Below, piece by piece: positions 34,163-43,549 of a stretch of DNA of 54,493 nt. Both the position numbers and the translations under genes were made by a program. Positions within the stretch are counted from its first letter, which is position 1. The number at the start of each line of letters is the position of its first letter. The notes beneath the pieces were generated by a model that did not search any database, was not told the origin of the DNA, and saw only the letters and a list, made by a program, of their open reading frames with translations. This DNA is from Bacillota bacterium (GTDB taxonomy: Bacteria > Bacillota > Negativicutes > Sporomusales > Sporomusaceae), in contig JAGGAB010000023.1 of assembly GCA_017889705.1 (NCBI GenBank), positions 1 to 54,493 on the forward strand, given 5' to 3'.

Positions 34163-34857
34163 TTTGCCATTCCCCTTTCAAGTGTCTTTTTACCCAGCAT
34201 TAATACCGAAACAATAACGAGCATCGCCGGAATAATGAAGTTACTCGCACCAAAAATGAGCAGACACAACAACGAGGCACCAACTCCAATAATAGCCGGC
34301 CCATGATATTTTTGCGTTTTCCATTGTTCAATAAAAATTACCACAAATAATGCTGTCATTACAAAATCAATACCCTTGGTATTGAATTCTATCATAGACC
34401 CTACTATCGCCCCTAATACCGAGCCAACTATCCAGTATCCGTGATCCAGCAAGGTAATAAAAAACATAAACCAGCTGCGGTCTACCCCGGCAGGCGGCTC
34501 TGTTGCGCAGAGAATGGAAAAAGTCTCATCAGTGAGGCCAAAAGCCATATACGGCTTTTTCCGGCCAGTACCGTTTAACCTGCCTAGTAATGAAATGCCA
34601 TAAAACAAATGCCGGGCATTTACCACCAGGCTTATGATTAAGGCATACAGCGGATTAAAGTCTGTTGTTAAGAGGCCAATAGCCACAAACTGGACCGCGC
34701 CGGCGTAGATAACAGTACTCATCAAAATTGCCCAGCCCAGAGAATACCCCTTACTACCAAGCAATATTCCAAAGGCAATTCCTAAAAAAATATATCCGGT
34801 CATAACCGGTAGTGTATGTGGAAAAGCCGCTTTTAAGGCTGTCATTTTTACTCCCAT
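34159..34857 (-). CDS. azlC: AzlC-type branched-chain amino acid exporter subunit
   Basis: A 232-residue membrane protein with about five to six helices. Family marks are TGYIFLGIAFGILLGSKGYS, the motif YAGAVQFVAIGLL and the long loop NARHLFYGISLL followed by FGLTDETFSIL. GGAGGA lies 8 nt before the ATG, so the first ATG is used. It is first gene of the azlCD pair. Upstream (34858-35361) is the unusual region with DnaA boxes and the structured repeat, so its promoter must lie close to the gene. Confidence 0.92.
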   Translation of the reverse strand: MGVKMTALKAAFPHTLPVMTGYIFLGIAFGILLGSKGYSLGWAILMSTVIYAGAVQFVAIGLLTTDFNPLYALIISLVVNARHLFYGISLLGRLNGTGRKKPYMAFGLTDETFSILCATEPPAGVDRSWFMFFITLLDHGYWIVGSVLGAIVGSMIEFNTKGIDFVMTALFVVIFIEQWKTQKYHGPAIIGVGASLLCLLIFGASNFIIPAMLVIVSVLMLGKKTLERGMAK

Positions 34858-35004
34858 AGAAACTTCCTCCGATATTCATCTTCCACCGATATTGATTAAG
34901 TATATTATATATCGTTTTGTCAAATATTTTAAAAATATAATAACAAAAACAACCGATTTTTCATCTAATCAGTTGTTTTTGAGCCTGTTTACCACATAAT
35001 AATC

Positions 35005-35216
35005 TTATCCACAATACATTATGAGTAACCCGCTCGCTTTATGTAAAAATGTTCTGTTGAGCGCGTTTATGATTATCCACATCTCGGCAATTAACAGTTA
35101 TCCACAAACTTTTGCCTGTTTATTAACGTATTTTAATGCTATTTTTACGTTTTTCCCACAAATTATCCACGACTTATCCACATTTAAGGGTGTTTTGGGG
35201 ATAACTTTGGGGATAA
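35005..35216. other. DnaA-box cluster
   Basis: Four perfect TTATCCACA boxes (35005-35013, 35073-35081, 35098-35106, 35174-35182) and one TTATCCACG (35163-35171) point the same way. Two TTATCCCCA-like boxes (35196-35204, 35208-35216) lie on the other strand, in AT-rich DNA without a gene. The perfect 9-mer is expected about once per 260 kb per strand, so this is far above chance. It resembles an origin-like, datA-like or DARS-like DnaA-titrating site. No dnaA, dnaN or gidA/parAB gene is nearby. Confidence 0.75.
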
Positions 35217-35249
35217 CTCGTTATTTGCGGGTGTAATTCGCTAAAAAAC

Positions 35250-35342
35250 CACGGCTGGCACCAAACTGTAGAATAAGTGCAAGCCATGTTGCCTTTACCC
35301 TATTTTAAAAAAAGTCATGTCATACGTTTTGCTAGGGTAAAA
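35250..35342. repeat. Structured repeat, copy B
   Basis: About 93 bp alignable with 47985-48073. Shared blocks are CACGGCT, GCACC, ATAAGTGCAAG, GTTGC and TAGGG(T/C)AAA. In this copy TTTACCCTA and TAGGGTAAA (35293-35301, 35333-35341) form a perfect stem. No frame codes. It lies just right of the DnaA boxes. Confidence 0.6.
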
Positions 35343-35347
35343 AAACA

Positions 35348-35368
35348 AGCGTGACATATTGTCACGCT
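35348..35368 (-). terminator. Terminator of the 96-residue gene
   Basis: AGCGTGACA/TGTCACGCT with a 3-nt loop is followed on the minus strand by TTGTTTTTTTACC; it overlaps the stop codon at 35362. Confidence 0.8.
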
Positions 35369-35652
35369 ACAGGTCGGCTCCAGTCAACATGCACACCGGT
35401 TTTTTCCCAAATACGGGAAAGTGCTGTTTTCATATTATCTTCACTGTCAGCCGGGCGGATAACAGCCTCTTTAAAATCCAGCAAGCCTTCACCAGGAACC
35501 CGGATGGCATGTTCTGCAGCCATATAGTTTTCAATAATTTGGCGGGTAGCCGGATTATCGAAAACAACTTTGATGGTCTTGGTTGCCTGATCGTATTCGA
35601 CATAGCCGCACTCATCCTTATATTGCACTGCTACTTTATAGTTTTTCTGCAT
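35362..35652 (-). CDS. Conserved-looking small hypothetical protein
   Basis: A 96-residue soluble protein with alternating strands and helices (KVAVQYKDECGYVEYDQATK, KVVFDNPATRQIIENYM, EHAIRVPGEGLLDFKEAVIR). I do not recognise the family. A good ribosome site (AGAAGGAG) precedes the ATG and a strong terminator follows, so it is a real monocistronic gene. It lies just downstream of ppk on the same strand with a 106-bp gap, so limited cotranscription is possible. No membrane segment, metal motif or signal peptide. Confidence 0.7.
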   Translation of the reverse strand: MQKNYKVAVQYKDECGYVEYDQATKTIKVVFDNPATRQIIENYMAAEHAIRVPGEGLLDFKEAVIRPADSEDNMKTALSRIWEKTGVHVDWSRPVA

Positions 35653-35758
35653 AATCTCGCTCCTTCTCTAGAAACAAATTATTTCCGTTACCGTGAATAT
35701 TATACGATTATTATTAAAATCCTGCCATTGTTTTTTTTCCTAGTGATGCAGGCGTCCT

Positions 35759-37879
35759 TTACTCTGCGCGGCGATAAAGCGGTTTAAGCCGCTGTTCAAG
35801 GGGAATGTCAGGTTCTTTACCTGCCAACTCGGCCTGTGCGAAAAATTCCATCTGACTGGTTACCGCCTGTCCTCGTTTATCCACACGACGATAAGTACCG
35901 TCTTTTTTCATGCTATAGGCCTTTTGGTTGTCAGCAAGCGTTATTTCTAAAATTCCCTTAATCCGCTCGATATGTGCAGGATCTTCAATAGGGAAGAAAA
36001 GCTCGACACGCTCATTAAGGTTACGCGGCATCCAATCGGCACTTGATAAGAAGATGCGTTCATCGCCGCCATTGGCAAAATAGAAGATGCGATGATGCTC
36101 AAGAAACCGCCCGACAATACTGCGCACCGATATATTCTCACTTACTTTGGCAACACCCGGCCGAAGCACACAAATACCGCGAACAATAAGCTCAATTTTA
36201 ACGCCGTGGCAAGAGGCCTCATATAATTTGAGAACAATCTCTTTATCCACAAGCGCGTTCATCTTTACAATAATATGGCCGCTTTTACCGGCTTTAACAA
36301 AATCAATCTCCCGGTCAATCAGCTCTTTGATTTTTTCTCTGAGCCCCAGTGGTGCCACAATAATCTTATTCCATACCGGCGGATCTGAATAGCCTGACAG
36401 CACATTGAAGAAAGCCGATGCGTCAGCACCAAACTGGTCATTGGCAGTAAACAGCCCCATATCGGTGTATATTTTGGCAGTGGTATCATTATAATTACCT
36501 GTGCCCATATGCACATAACGTTTTATGCCGGCTTCCTCCTGGCGCACCACCAAGATCATTTTGGCGTGGGTTTTTAAACCAACTAAGCCGTAAATAACGT
36601 GACAACCGGCTTCCTCTAGGCGTTTGGCCCAAAGGATGTTATTTTCTTCATCAAAGCGGGCTTTTAATTCTACCAGCACAGTAACCTGCTTGCCATTTTC
36701 GGCAGCTTGCGCCAATGCCCGTACAATTGGCGAGTTACCACTTACGCGGTAGAGGGTTTGCTTAATGGCCAACACCTGCGGGTCAAGCGCAGCCTGACGC
36801 ACAAGATCAGTCACAGGCTGAAAAGATTCATAGGGGTGATGCAGCAAAATGTCACGCTCTCTGATGGCATCAAACAAATTGGTTACACCGATAAGTTCCT
36901 GCGGCGGCTGGGGAACCACCGGCGCATATCGCAAATGTTCAAGTCCTGACAACTCGCTGAATTTAAAAAGGCACGTAGCATCGAGCGGCCCAGATATTTC
37001 ATAGACATCCTGTTCTTCAATATTTAAGTTGCAGGTCAGCAGCTCACGCAGCGGCCGGTTGCTGGTTTTACCGATTTCGAGGCGCACTGCCTGACCGCGT
37101 TTACGCTGGCGCAGTGATTTTTCAATTTCAGCTAGGAGGTCTTCGGCATCTTCCTCATCAATGGCAAGATCAGAATTCCGGGTTATGCGAAATGGCACTA
37201 TGTCTTTCATCGTATAGCCATGGAACATATGGCAGCAATAGTGTTTGATGATATCTTCCAACAAAACAAACTGACGTTTAATTCCGCTTGTTGGTACCTC
37301 AATAATCCGCGGCAAAACTGCCGGAACCTGAATAACCGCAGCGCAGTCGTCGCCTTGCTCCCGGCACAGCAGCACAGCAAGATTGAGACTGCGATTCGCC
37401 AAAAACGGGAACGGGTGCCCGGCATCTACTGCCATAGGGGTAATAACCGGAAAGATGGTCTTTTTAAAATAACTTTCCAGCCAATCCTGGGTCTGCTCAT
37501 CCAAACTGGCAATATCAACAAACTCCACCCCAACCTGAGCCAGCTCAGCCTGAATGCTTTTCAAAAATTTGTACTGCAGCTTAACCAGCTCGTGGGCATC
37601 CTCAGCAATACATACTAATTGCTGACGCACCGATAGCCCAGCCGCATCTACCTTATTCACACCACTTTCCAGTTGGTGTTTAAGCCCGGCCACCCGAATC
37701 ATAAAAAATTCATCCAGATTAGAACTGGTAATAGCCAGAAATTTAAGGCGCTCTAAAAGTGGTTTATGCTTAACATCTGCCTCACCCAGTACTCGTCGGT
37801 TAAACTTAAGCCAGCTTAGTTCCCGGTTAAAAAAATATTCTGCATCATCATGTATATCACAGCTCTTGCTATTTGGCAT
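35759..37879 (-). CDS. ppk1: Polyphosphate kinase 1
   Basis: A 706-residue PPK1. The N-terminal domain begins YFFNRELSWLKFNRRVL, and the head domain carries NLDEFFMIRVAGLKHQL. The phosphorylated histidine lies in LKTHAKMILVVRQ and a second conserved His in EHHRIFYFANGG, the pair of E. coli PPK1. ATP-contact residues in FDEENNILWAKRLEEAG are visible. It makes polyphosphate reversibly from ATP. It lies 7 nt after the stop of a Ppx/GppA gene, so synthesis and a putative hydrolase are cotranscribed, as in many bacteria. Length is normal (about 690-710). Confidence 0.97.
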   Translation of the reverse strand: MPNSKSCDIHDDAEYFFNRELSWLKFNRRVLGEADVKHKPLLERLKFLAITSSNLDEFFMIRVAGLKHQLESGVNKVDAAGLSVRQQLVCIAEDAHELVKLQYKFLKSIQAELAQVGVEFVDIASLDEQTQDWLESYFKKTIFPVITPMAVDAGHPFPFLANRSLNLAVLLCREQGDDCAAVIQVPAVLPRIIEVPTSGIKRQFVLLEDIIKHYCCHMFHGYTMKDIVPFRITRNSDLAIDEEDAEDLLAEIEKSLRQRKRGQAVRLEIGKTSNRPLRELLTCNLNIEEQDVYEISGPLDATCLFKFSELSGLEHLRYAPVVPQPPQELIGVTNLFDAIRERDILLHHPYESFQPVTDLVRQAALDPQVLAIKQTLYRVSGNSPIVRALAQAAENGKQVTVLVELKARFDEENNILWAKRLEEAGCHVIYGLVGLKTHAKMILVVRQEEAGIKRYVHMGTGNYNDTTAKIYTDMGLFTANDQFGADASAFFNVLSGYSDPPVWNKIIVAPLGLREKIKELIDREIDFVKAGKSGHIIVKMNALVDKEIVLKLYEASCHGVKIELIVRGICVLRPGVAKVSENISVRSIVGRFLEHHRIFYFANGGDERIFLSSADWMPRNLNERVELFFPIEDPAHIERIKGILEITLADNQKAYSMKKDGTYRRVDKRGQAVTSQMEFFAQAELAGKEPDIPLEQRLKPLYRRAE

Positions 37880-37886
37880 TGTCAGA

Positions 37887-39434
37887 TCACCCCACCTGTC
37901 TAATTAATGTTGCCTTTATCCCAAAAACATCTTCGAAAAACCCGGCTTTATCGGAAAATGTCCAGCTTTCCAGCGACATATCATCCCTGCTGGTCACCGT
38001 GATAATCAACTCATCACCCCGCAAGGCCACTTCACCCTTGCTGGCCTTTTGGCGATGACTGCGGTCAATGGCATCAGCCAGGCGAATAATGGCTGACAGT
38101 TTTGATACCGCAACTTTCTCATTAGGTGCCAGCTCGGCAAAATTACCGTCAGCGTCTGAAGGAATGCCTTTGGAATGATAATAGGCGATATTGGCAACTA
38201 CATACCGTTCAGCTTTGCTAAAGCCCAAAATATCTGAAGATATAATTAAGCGGTACGAGTAGAAATAATGTCGCCGCAAATTTACATGTTTACCAATATC
38301 ATGGAGTATGGCGGCAGCTTTTAATAATAGGCGGTGACGATCATCCAAGCCGTGAATGCGCGCCAATTTATCAAACAACAGCATTGCCCACCGTTCTACA
38401 GCCGCCGCATGATTAGGATCATAGTAATACCGTTTGCTAATTTCCCAGCAAAGGTTAACCATCTGGTTTTGGATTACTTCTTTATGCTTGTGTCCGGTTT
38501 TTTCGGCAACCTGTTTAATAATAACACCATCAGAAAACCGGTCGCTTAAAATCATAATTTGTTCTGGGTTTGTTAAGAGCAGGATCTGCTTATACAGCAC
38601 AATGGTCGGTAAAACAATTTCGGCTTTGTGTTCCGGCAATTGAAAAGCTGCCATGATCTGCGGCAGGTTAAGCGAACTTACCTGTTTATATAACTTGTTA
38701 AATTGAGAAAAACTGATAAAATTGACCCTGCCTTGCTCCTGTCCCAGCATTTGCAGTAACAGCTTTGTTTCCGGTCCTGACAAAACCAGCCGTTTGACAT
38801 CATGCTGGCGCATTTCGGCTTGTACCGGTTCAATCGTACTGCCGATGTACTCTGATAACGCCTGCTGAAAGTAGGTAGAATCGCGTTGGTTTTTTTCAAA
38901 GCTTTCTTTGATGCGCAAGGCACCAATATGTAAGTTTTGCTGGTATTTTAGACTGCCTTCTTTTAACAGCGTAAACCCAAGCCCCCCTGAGGAAATATCA
39001 ACAAACAGCATATCCTCCCGGGGATTTAAAAGGTCACGGTCATAAACGGTCTTAACCAATGACACATATTTGTAGAATATCTCTTGTGGCATATCGACAA
39101 CTTCTACATTCAGGCCGGTCTTGACCTTAATCTGGTCAATAATATAAGGTTGGTTTTGGGCTTCCCGGATAGCAGTAGTTGCGATCAGACGATAGTCGCT
39201 CACGCCATATTCCACCAGCAGTCGGCGGTATCCCTTAAGAATATCGCAAATTTCGCGTACCGCGCCAAAACTAATCCGGCCGGTTTTGAAGGTCTCCTCG
39301 CCCAAGGTAACCTGACAATTACTCTGCTCGATAATTTTGACATTCTCCAGTTTGGTGTATTCTACAATTTGTATATTAATCTGCTCTGAGCCAACATGAA
39401 TGGCGGCAAATCTATCAGGTGCATGTCTGCCCAT
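37887..39434 (-). CDS. Ppx/GppA-family phosphatase with HD domain (operon with ppk)
   Basis: A 515-residue protein. The N-terminal actin/Hsp70-like Ppx/GppA domain covers about 1-300, with FAAIHVGSEQINIQIVEY in place of the usual DxGSNS loop and LFVDISSGGLGFTLLKEG. The C-terminal HD domain is LLKAAAILHDIGKHVNLRRHY. The degenerate first phosphate loop (HVGSEQ versus DLGSNS in its paralogue at 39686) may mean altered activity or a regulatory role. ATG 39434 is chosen because AGGAGGG lies just upstream; the frame extends 21 codons further. It is divergent from the second Ppx/GppA gene across about 250 bp. Confidence 0.9.
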   Translation of the reverse strand: MGRHAPDRFAAIHVGSEQINIQIVEYTKLENVKIIEQSNCQVTLGEETFKTGRISFGAVREICDILKGYRRLLVEYGVSDYRLIATTAIREAQNQPYIIDQIKVKTGLNVEVVDMPQEIFYKYVSLVKTVYDRDLLNPREDMLFVDISSGGLGFTLLKEGSLKYQQNLHIGALRIKESFEKNQRDSTYFQQALSEYIGSTIEPVQAEMRQHDVKRLVLSGPETKLLLQMLGQEQGRVNFISFSQFNKLYKQVSSLNLPQIMAAFQLPEHKAEIVLPTIVLYKQILLLTNPEQIMILSDRFSDGVIIKQVAEKTGHKHKEVIQNQMVNLCWEISKRYYYDPNHAAAVERWAMLLFDKLARIHGLDDRHRLLLKAAAILHDIGKHVNLRRHYFYSYRLIISSDILGFSKAERYVVANIAYYHSKGIPSDADGNFAELAPNEKVAVSKLSAIIRLADAIDRSHRQKASKGEVALRGDELIITVTSRDDMSLESWTFSDKAGFFEDVFGIKATLIRQVG

Positions 39435-39685
39435 ATAGACCCTCCTGCTCGTATCATAATTTATATTGTATGCATTTCTTTCTACAGCTAGAACCAAAAA
39501 TCCTCGTTTTCTTATGACTTAACACTAAATTTACAGTAAATTAACGCAATTTTTAATTTTATTAGTATAGATGATGAATAAAATAAAAAATTTGCGTTAC
39601 AGGAATTCGCGAGAAGGTTTTTGCCAAAAAAAGCGAATTACTACTAATAATATTTTACCACGCAGAACTTAAGGAGCTGAAAATT

Positions 39686-41200
39686 TTGACCGAACGGGTA
39701 GCAATCATTGATCTGGGATCAAACTCAGCCCGCCTCATCGTGATGACGATTTATCATAACGGCGCCTATAACCTGGTATATAATCAAAAAGAAGCTGTAC
39801 GGTTAAGCGAAGGTATGGCAGCAACAGGGATGCTGACCACCAATGCCATGTGGCGGGCTATTAACACGCTAAAAGTTTTTGCCCATATGTGCGAACTGGT
39901 AAATGTCGATAAAATACTGGCCGTGACAACTGCTGCTGTGCGCAATGCCAAAAACGGCGCAGAGTTTCTCGAACTTGTACACCAACATACCGGCATTCCC
40001 CTTAAAGTCATTAGTGGCAAAGAAGAAGCCCGGCTAGGCTATATAGGCATTATCAACACAATTGATGTCGAAGATGCACTATTGTTTGACCTCGGGGGCG
40101 GCAGCACTGAAGTCACACTGGTAAGGAACCGTCAGCCGGTTAAGATTTTTAGTCTTCCGTTCGGCGCTGTCAATCTTACGGAAAGGTTTAGCTCCCAAGA
40201 TAAAATCAGTGATTCTCAATTGATTGCCATGCGCGAATATGTTGTCAGCGAGATGGAAAAACTACCTTGGCTGAAGCGTCTGGGTCTGCCGATTGTCGGC
40301 GTAGGCGGCACCGCCCGCAATATCGCCAAAATGGACCAAAAGCATAAAAACTACCCTTTTCCCAAAGTTCACAATTATCGCTTGGGGCTGATAGCTTTCG
40401 AGGAATTGTGGCGCGGACTGACCCGCACTAATTTAACCCAGCGGCGCAAATACCCGGGACTAAGCAGTGAACGTGCCGATATTATTGTTGCCGGCACCAC
40501 CATTGTCAAATCTCTTGTTGATATCTCGCAAGCCACCAATATGATCATCAGTGGCTGCGGCGTCAGGGAAGGCTTATTTTTGCAATACTATCTGAACAAG
40601 CACCACTCTGCAGACGTAATTCCCGATATCTTGCTGCATTCAACCCGTAATATGCTGCTGTTTTATAAAGGCCATGAGGCCCACGCCGAGCATGTTGCCC
40701 ACTTGGCAGAAACCATGTTTGACAAATGGCAGTCCATCCTGCGGCTGTCATCCCGTGACCGCCGGCTGCTCCGGGTTGCCGCTACGCTGCATGATATCGG
40801 CATAACCATCAACTACTATGATCATGCCCGCCACAGCGCCTACCTTGTGGAAAATGCCCGCCTCTTCGGGCTCACACACCGCGAACAAATGCTAGCAGCC
40901 GTAGTAGCCGGCTGGCACAACGGTCCTGCCGCCAAATATGTGCGCAACAAAATTTACAGCGAATTTCTCGATCAATATAACTGGCAAACAGCCCGCAAGC
41001 TCGCCCTCCTGTTGTCGCTGGCAGAAAGTCTGGAGACAACGCAGCTCGGTTTAGTCCGGGAGGTCGAGCCTTCGGTGGTCGGTAGCCAGGCCTTTCTCAA
41101 ATTAATCACCAATGACCCGGTAAACATCGAACGCCAGGCTGCCACGCAACATCGCAAATGGTTTAAAAAAGAACTGGGTTTTGAATTAATCATCGAGTAG
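39686..41200 (+). CDS. ppx: Exopolyphosphatase / guanosine pentaphosphatase (Ppx/GppA) with HD domain
   Basis: A 504-residue Ppx/GppA protein with a canonical phosphate-binding opening VAIIDLGSNSARLIVM, the second loop LLFDLGGGSTEVTLV, and the catalytic-type segment SGKEEARLGYIG. The C-terminal HD-like domain is VAATLHDIGITINYYDHARHS. It should hydrolyse polyphosphate or pppGpp. The start is TTG with AAGGAG 9 nt upstream. It is divergent from the ppk/Ppx operon and 23 bp upstream of a DUF2600 gene in the same direction. Unlike the paralogue at 37887, its active-site loop is intact. Confidence 0.95.
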   Translation: MTERVAIIDLGSNSARLIVMTIYHNGAYNLVYNQKEAVRLSEGMAATGMLTTNAMWRAINTLKVFAHMCELVNVDKILAVTTAAVRNAKNGAEFLELVHQHTGIPLKVISGKEEARLGYIGIINTIDVEDALLFDLGGGSTEVTLVRNRQPVKIFSLPFGAVNLTERFSSQDKISDSQLIAMREYVVSEMEKLPWLKRLGLPIVGVGGTARNIAKMDQKHKNYPFPKVHNYRLGLIAFEELWRGLTRTNLTQRRKYPGLSSERADIIVAGTTIVKSLVDISQATNMIISGCGVREGLFLQYYLNKHHSADVIPDILLHSTRNMLLFYKGHEAHAEHVAHLAETMFDKWQSILRLSSRDRRLLRVAATLHDIGITINYYDHARHSAYLVENARLFGLTHREQMLAAVVAGWHNGPAAKYVRNKIYSEFLDQYNWQTARKLALLLSLAESLETTQLGLVREVEPSVVGSQAFLKLITNDPVNIERQAATQHRKWFKKELGFELIIE

Positions 41201-41223
41201 TATGCTAACCAAAGGAGGACGCT

Positions 41224-42294
41224 ATGATTTCATCGCTGGCCTCTACTGCCTCAGGATTTGTCCTTCTACTGCGGTTTGTGAGAATAGTATTTCCGCTTGT
41301 TGACCGCGAGCTTGCCTACTGGCAGCAATATGCCGCCACTCATGGCACACACGAGTTATCCAAGCAGGCACTTGCCAGTATCGCCACAAAAAAATTCCAC
41401 TGCCAGGGCGGCAGTGTGTACTGCCTCTATAAACATGTCCCAACAGAGAATTTTATTAAGCTGGTAGTTGCTCTGCAAACCATTAGCGATTATCTGGATA
41501 ATCTTTGTGACCGGGCAGGCATTGCCGATGAAACTGCCTTTCGCCAGCTCCATCTGGCAATGACTGATGCACTTGATCCGGACAGACCGCTAAGCGATTA
41601 CTATGCCGCCTATCCACATAAAGACGATGGCGGCTACTTACAAAGTCTTGTCACTGCCTGCCGTGAGCAAATTGCCAAACTACCTGCTTACCACCTTGTG
41701 AAAGCTGAAGCCTTGCGTCAGGCCAGATTATACAGCGAACTACAGACCTATAAGCATCTTGACCCCTTGGTGCGGGAAGAAAAAATGCTGTCTTGGAGTA
41801 ACCCTCATTTAGCCTCTTATCCGGGAATTACTCCCTGGGAATTTGCCGCCGCAACTGGTTCCACGTTAGGTATGTTCATGCTCTGCGCAGCTGCCTGTAA
41901 CCCCAGCCTGACAGCAAGCCAGTCCGCTCAAATCGGCCAGGCCTATTTCCCCTGGATTAATGGTCTCCATATTTTGCTGGATTATTTTATTGACGAAGCC
42001 GAAGACCGCCAAGGCGGCGACTTAAATTTTGTTTCTTATTATGCAAGCAGCGAAGAAACCCTAGCAAGGCTTACATTGTTTGTCAAGCAAGCCCGGCATC
42101 AGGCAAGTTCATTGCCGGAAACAGCCTTTACCATCACGGTGCTTGACGGATTACTAGCCATGTATTTATCTGACCCGAAGACCGAACCGCCAGCCCAGCG
42201 TATTGTCCGCGATAAACTGCTGTACGCGGCCGGCTGGTATCCCCGGCTGATGTATATATTCTGCCGCTGGTTACGAAAAAAACATAAACTATAA
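41224..42294 (+). CDS. DUF2600 protein, tetraprenyl-beta-curcumene synthase-like
   Basis: A 356-residue all-helical protein of the DUF2600/YtpB family. Aspartate-rich motifs that would hold Mg-diphosphate are visible: DYLDNLCDR (89-97) and, later, DYFIDEAEDRQGGD. The Bacillus relative cyclises tetraprenyl diphosphate to tetraprenyl-beta-curcumene, a sesquarterpene precursor. AAAGGAGG precedes the ATG. It follows the Ppx/GppA gene by 23 bp and ends at a bidirectional terminator, so the two form an operon. The link between polyphosphate metabolism and a diphosphate-releasing terpene synthase is unexplained. Confidence 0.88.
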   Translation: MISSLASTASGFVLLLRFVRIVFPLVDRELAYWQQYAATHGTHELSKQALASIATKKFHCQGGSVYCLYKHVPTENFIKLVVALQTISDYLDNLCDRAGIADETAFRQLHLAMTDALDPDRPLSDYYAAYPHKDDGGYLQSLVTACREQIAKLPAYHLVKAEALRQARLYSELQTYKHLDPLVREEKMLSWSNPHLASYPGITPWEFAAATGSTLGMFMLCAAACNPSLTASQSAQIGQAYFPWINGLHILLDYFIDEAEDRQGGDLNFVSYYASSEETLARLTLFVKQARHQASSLPETAFTITVLDGLLAMYLSDPKTEPPAQRIVRDKLLYAAGWYPRLMYIFCRWLRKKHKL

Positions 42295-42330
42295 AAAAAG
42301 CGGGATTGCCCAATGGCAACCTCGCTTTTT
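42295..42330. terminator. Bidirectional terminator
   Basis: A 16-bp interrupted stem AAAAAGCGGGATTGCC/GGCAACCTCGCTTTTT with loop CAAT lies between the convergent DUF2600 and peptidase genes; A/T-rich on both sides. Confidence 0.85.
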
Positions 42331-42338
42331 GGCTTTAC

Positions 42339-43466
42339 TTACTTTTTAGTTTGTCCGGCTACCTTGACAATCGACAATGCCAGCTTACTTATACCATACA
42401 AATCCTGTTCCTTTATAAACTCATCAGTAGTATGTACTTTGGACATGCCGGTACCCAGTACTGCTGTAGGAACACCATAGCTGTTAAAGTAGTTAGCATC
42501 ACTGCCGCCGCCGGTAGCTTTAATTACCGGTTTAAGCCCAATACTTTCGGCAGCCTTCCAGGCCAGCTCAATAACAGGTGCTGTTTCCGCCAATACATAG
42601 GCATCATATTCTTTGCCAATGACAACCTCGGCTTTACCGCCTGCGGCCTTAACTGTCTCTTCAAATACCTTGCGCATATGCTCAGTCTGCGCAGCCAGTT
42701 TTTCCTGATTGCGGCTGCGAGCCTCAGCCTTAATTTCTACTTTGTCAGGCACAATATTAGTGGCTGAGCCACCTTGGATGATCCCGATATTGGCCGTAGT
42801 TTCCGGATCAATACGACCTTCAGTTACCTTAGCAAGCGCCTTTCCTGCCAGGACAATGGCGTTTAAACCCTCTTCCGGTGCAACACCGGCGTGCGCCTTC
42901 TTGCCATGCACGGTAATTGACAGCTTGTTTTGGCCAGGAGCCATATTGACAATTTCACCAGGCACACCACTTGAATCCAACGCATAGCCAAAATCGGCTT
43001 TCAGTAATGCTTTGTCAATATTTTTCGAGCCGTTAAGCCCACCCTCTTCGGCTACTGTAAATACGATCTGGATATTACCATGAGGAATATTCTGCTCTTT
43101 AACAACCCTCAGCGCCTCCAGGATAGCGACTACTCCGGATTTATCATCAGAACCGAGAATAGTATCGCCGGCCGAAGTAATGATTCCGTCCTTCAAAACA
43201 GGCTTCACGTCGGCGCACGGCTCCACACAATCTAGGTGGGCAGTAAACAGTATACTGGGCGTGCCAGCTGCCGTTCCGGGCAGAAAAGCCACCACATTAC
43301 CACAATTGCCGCCAATTTTGCTGCCGGTATTGTCTTCAGTTACCTCAAGCTGCAAGGCTGTGAGCTTGGCTTTAATAATATCAGCGACCTCCCGTTCGGC
43401 GCGGGTAGAGCATTTAATCTGCACCAGCTCAAAAAATTCATCAAGTACCCTTTTCTCGTTAATCAT
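42339..43466 (-). CDS. M20 family peptidase, tripeptidase T-like (PepT)
   Basis: A 375-residue di-zinc exopeptidase. Metal-site motifs are present: FTAHLDCVEP, LGSDDKSGVVAILEAL, the catalytic Glu pair TVAEEGGLNGS, YALDSSG and near the end TTDEFIKEQD. A dimerisation domain interrupts the catalytic core at about 180-295 (GKKAHAGVAPEEGLNAI). It matches the PepT-like branch common in Firmicutes; cytosolic peptide trimming is likely. ATG 43466 follows AGGAGGGA; the open frame runs 13 codons further up. A single gene, it shares a terminator with the convergent DUF2600 gene. Confidence 0.93.
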   Translation of the reverse strand: MINEKRVLDEFFELVQIKCSTRAEREVADIIKAKLTALQLEVTEDNTGSKIGGNCGNVVAFLPGTAAGTPSILFTAHLDCVEPCADVKPVLKDGIITSAGDTILGSDDKSGVVAILEALRVVKEQNIPHGNIQIVFTVAEEGGLNGSKNIDKALLKADFGYALDSSGVPGEIVNMAPGQNKLSITVHGKKAHAGVAPEEGLNAIVLAGKALAKVTEGRIDPETTANIGIIQGGSATNIVPDKVEIKAEARSRNQEKLAAQTEHMRKVFEETVKAAGGKAEVVIGKEYDAYVLAETAPVIELAWKAAESIGLKPVIKATGGGSDANYFNSYGVPTAVLGTGMSKVHTTDEFIKEQDLYGISKLALSIVKVAGQTKK

Positions 43467-43549
43467 GTACTTCCCTCCTGCATATTTAGTGCCGCACCCA
43501 GTCATATTAACAACAGATAGCTCTAGGATGTTCAGAAAGGGTGCTCCTC

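Noticed and set aside
35021..35236. 71-codon frame across the DnaA-box cluster
   Set aside because: The apparent protein is generated by the repeated boxes; no ribosome site.
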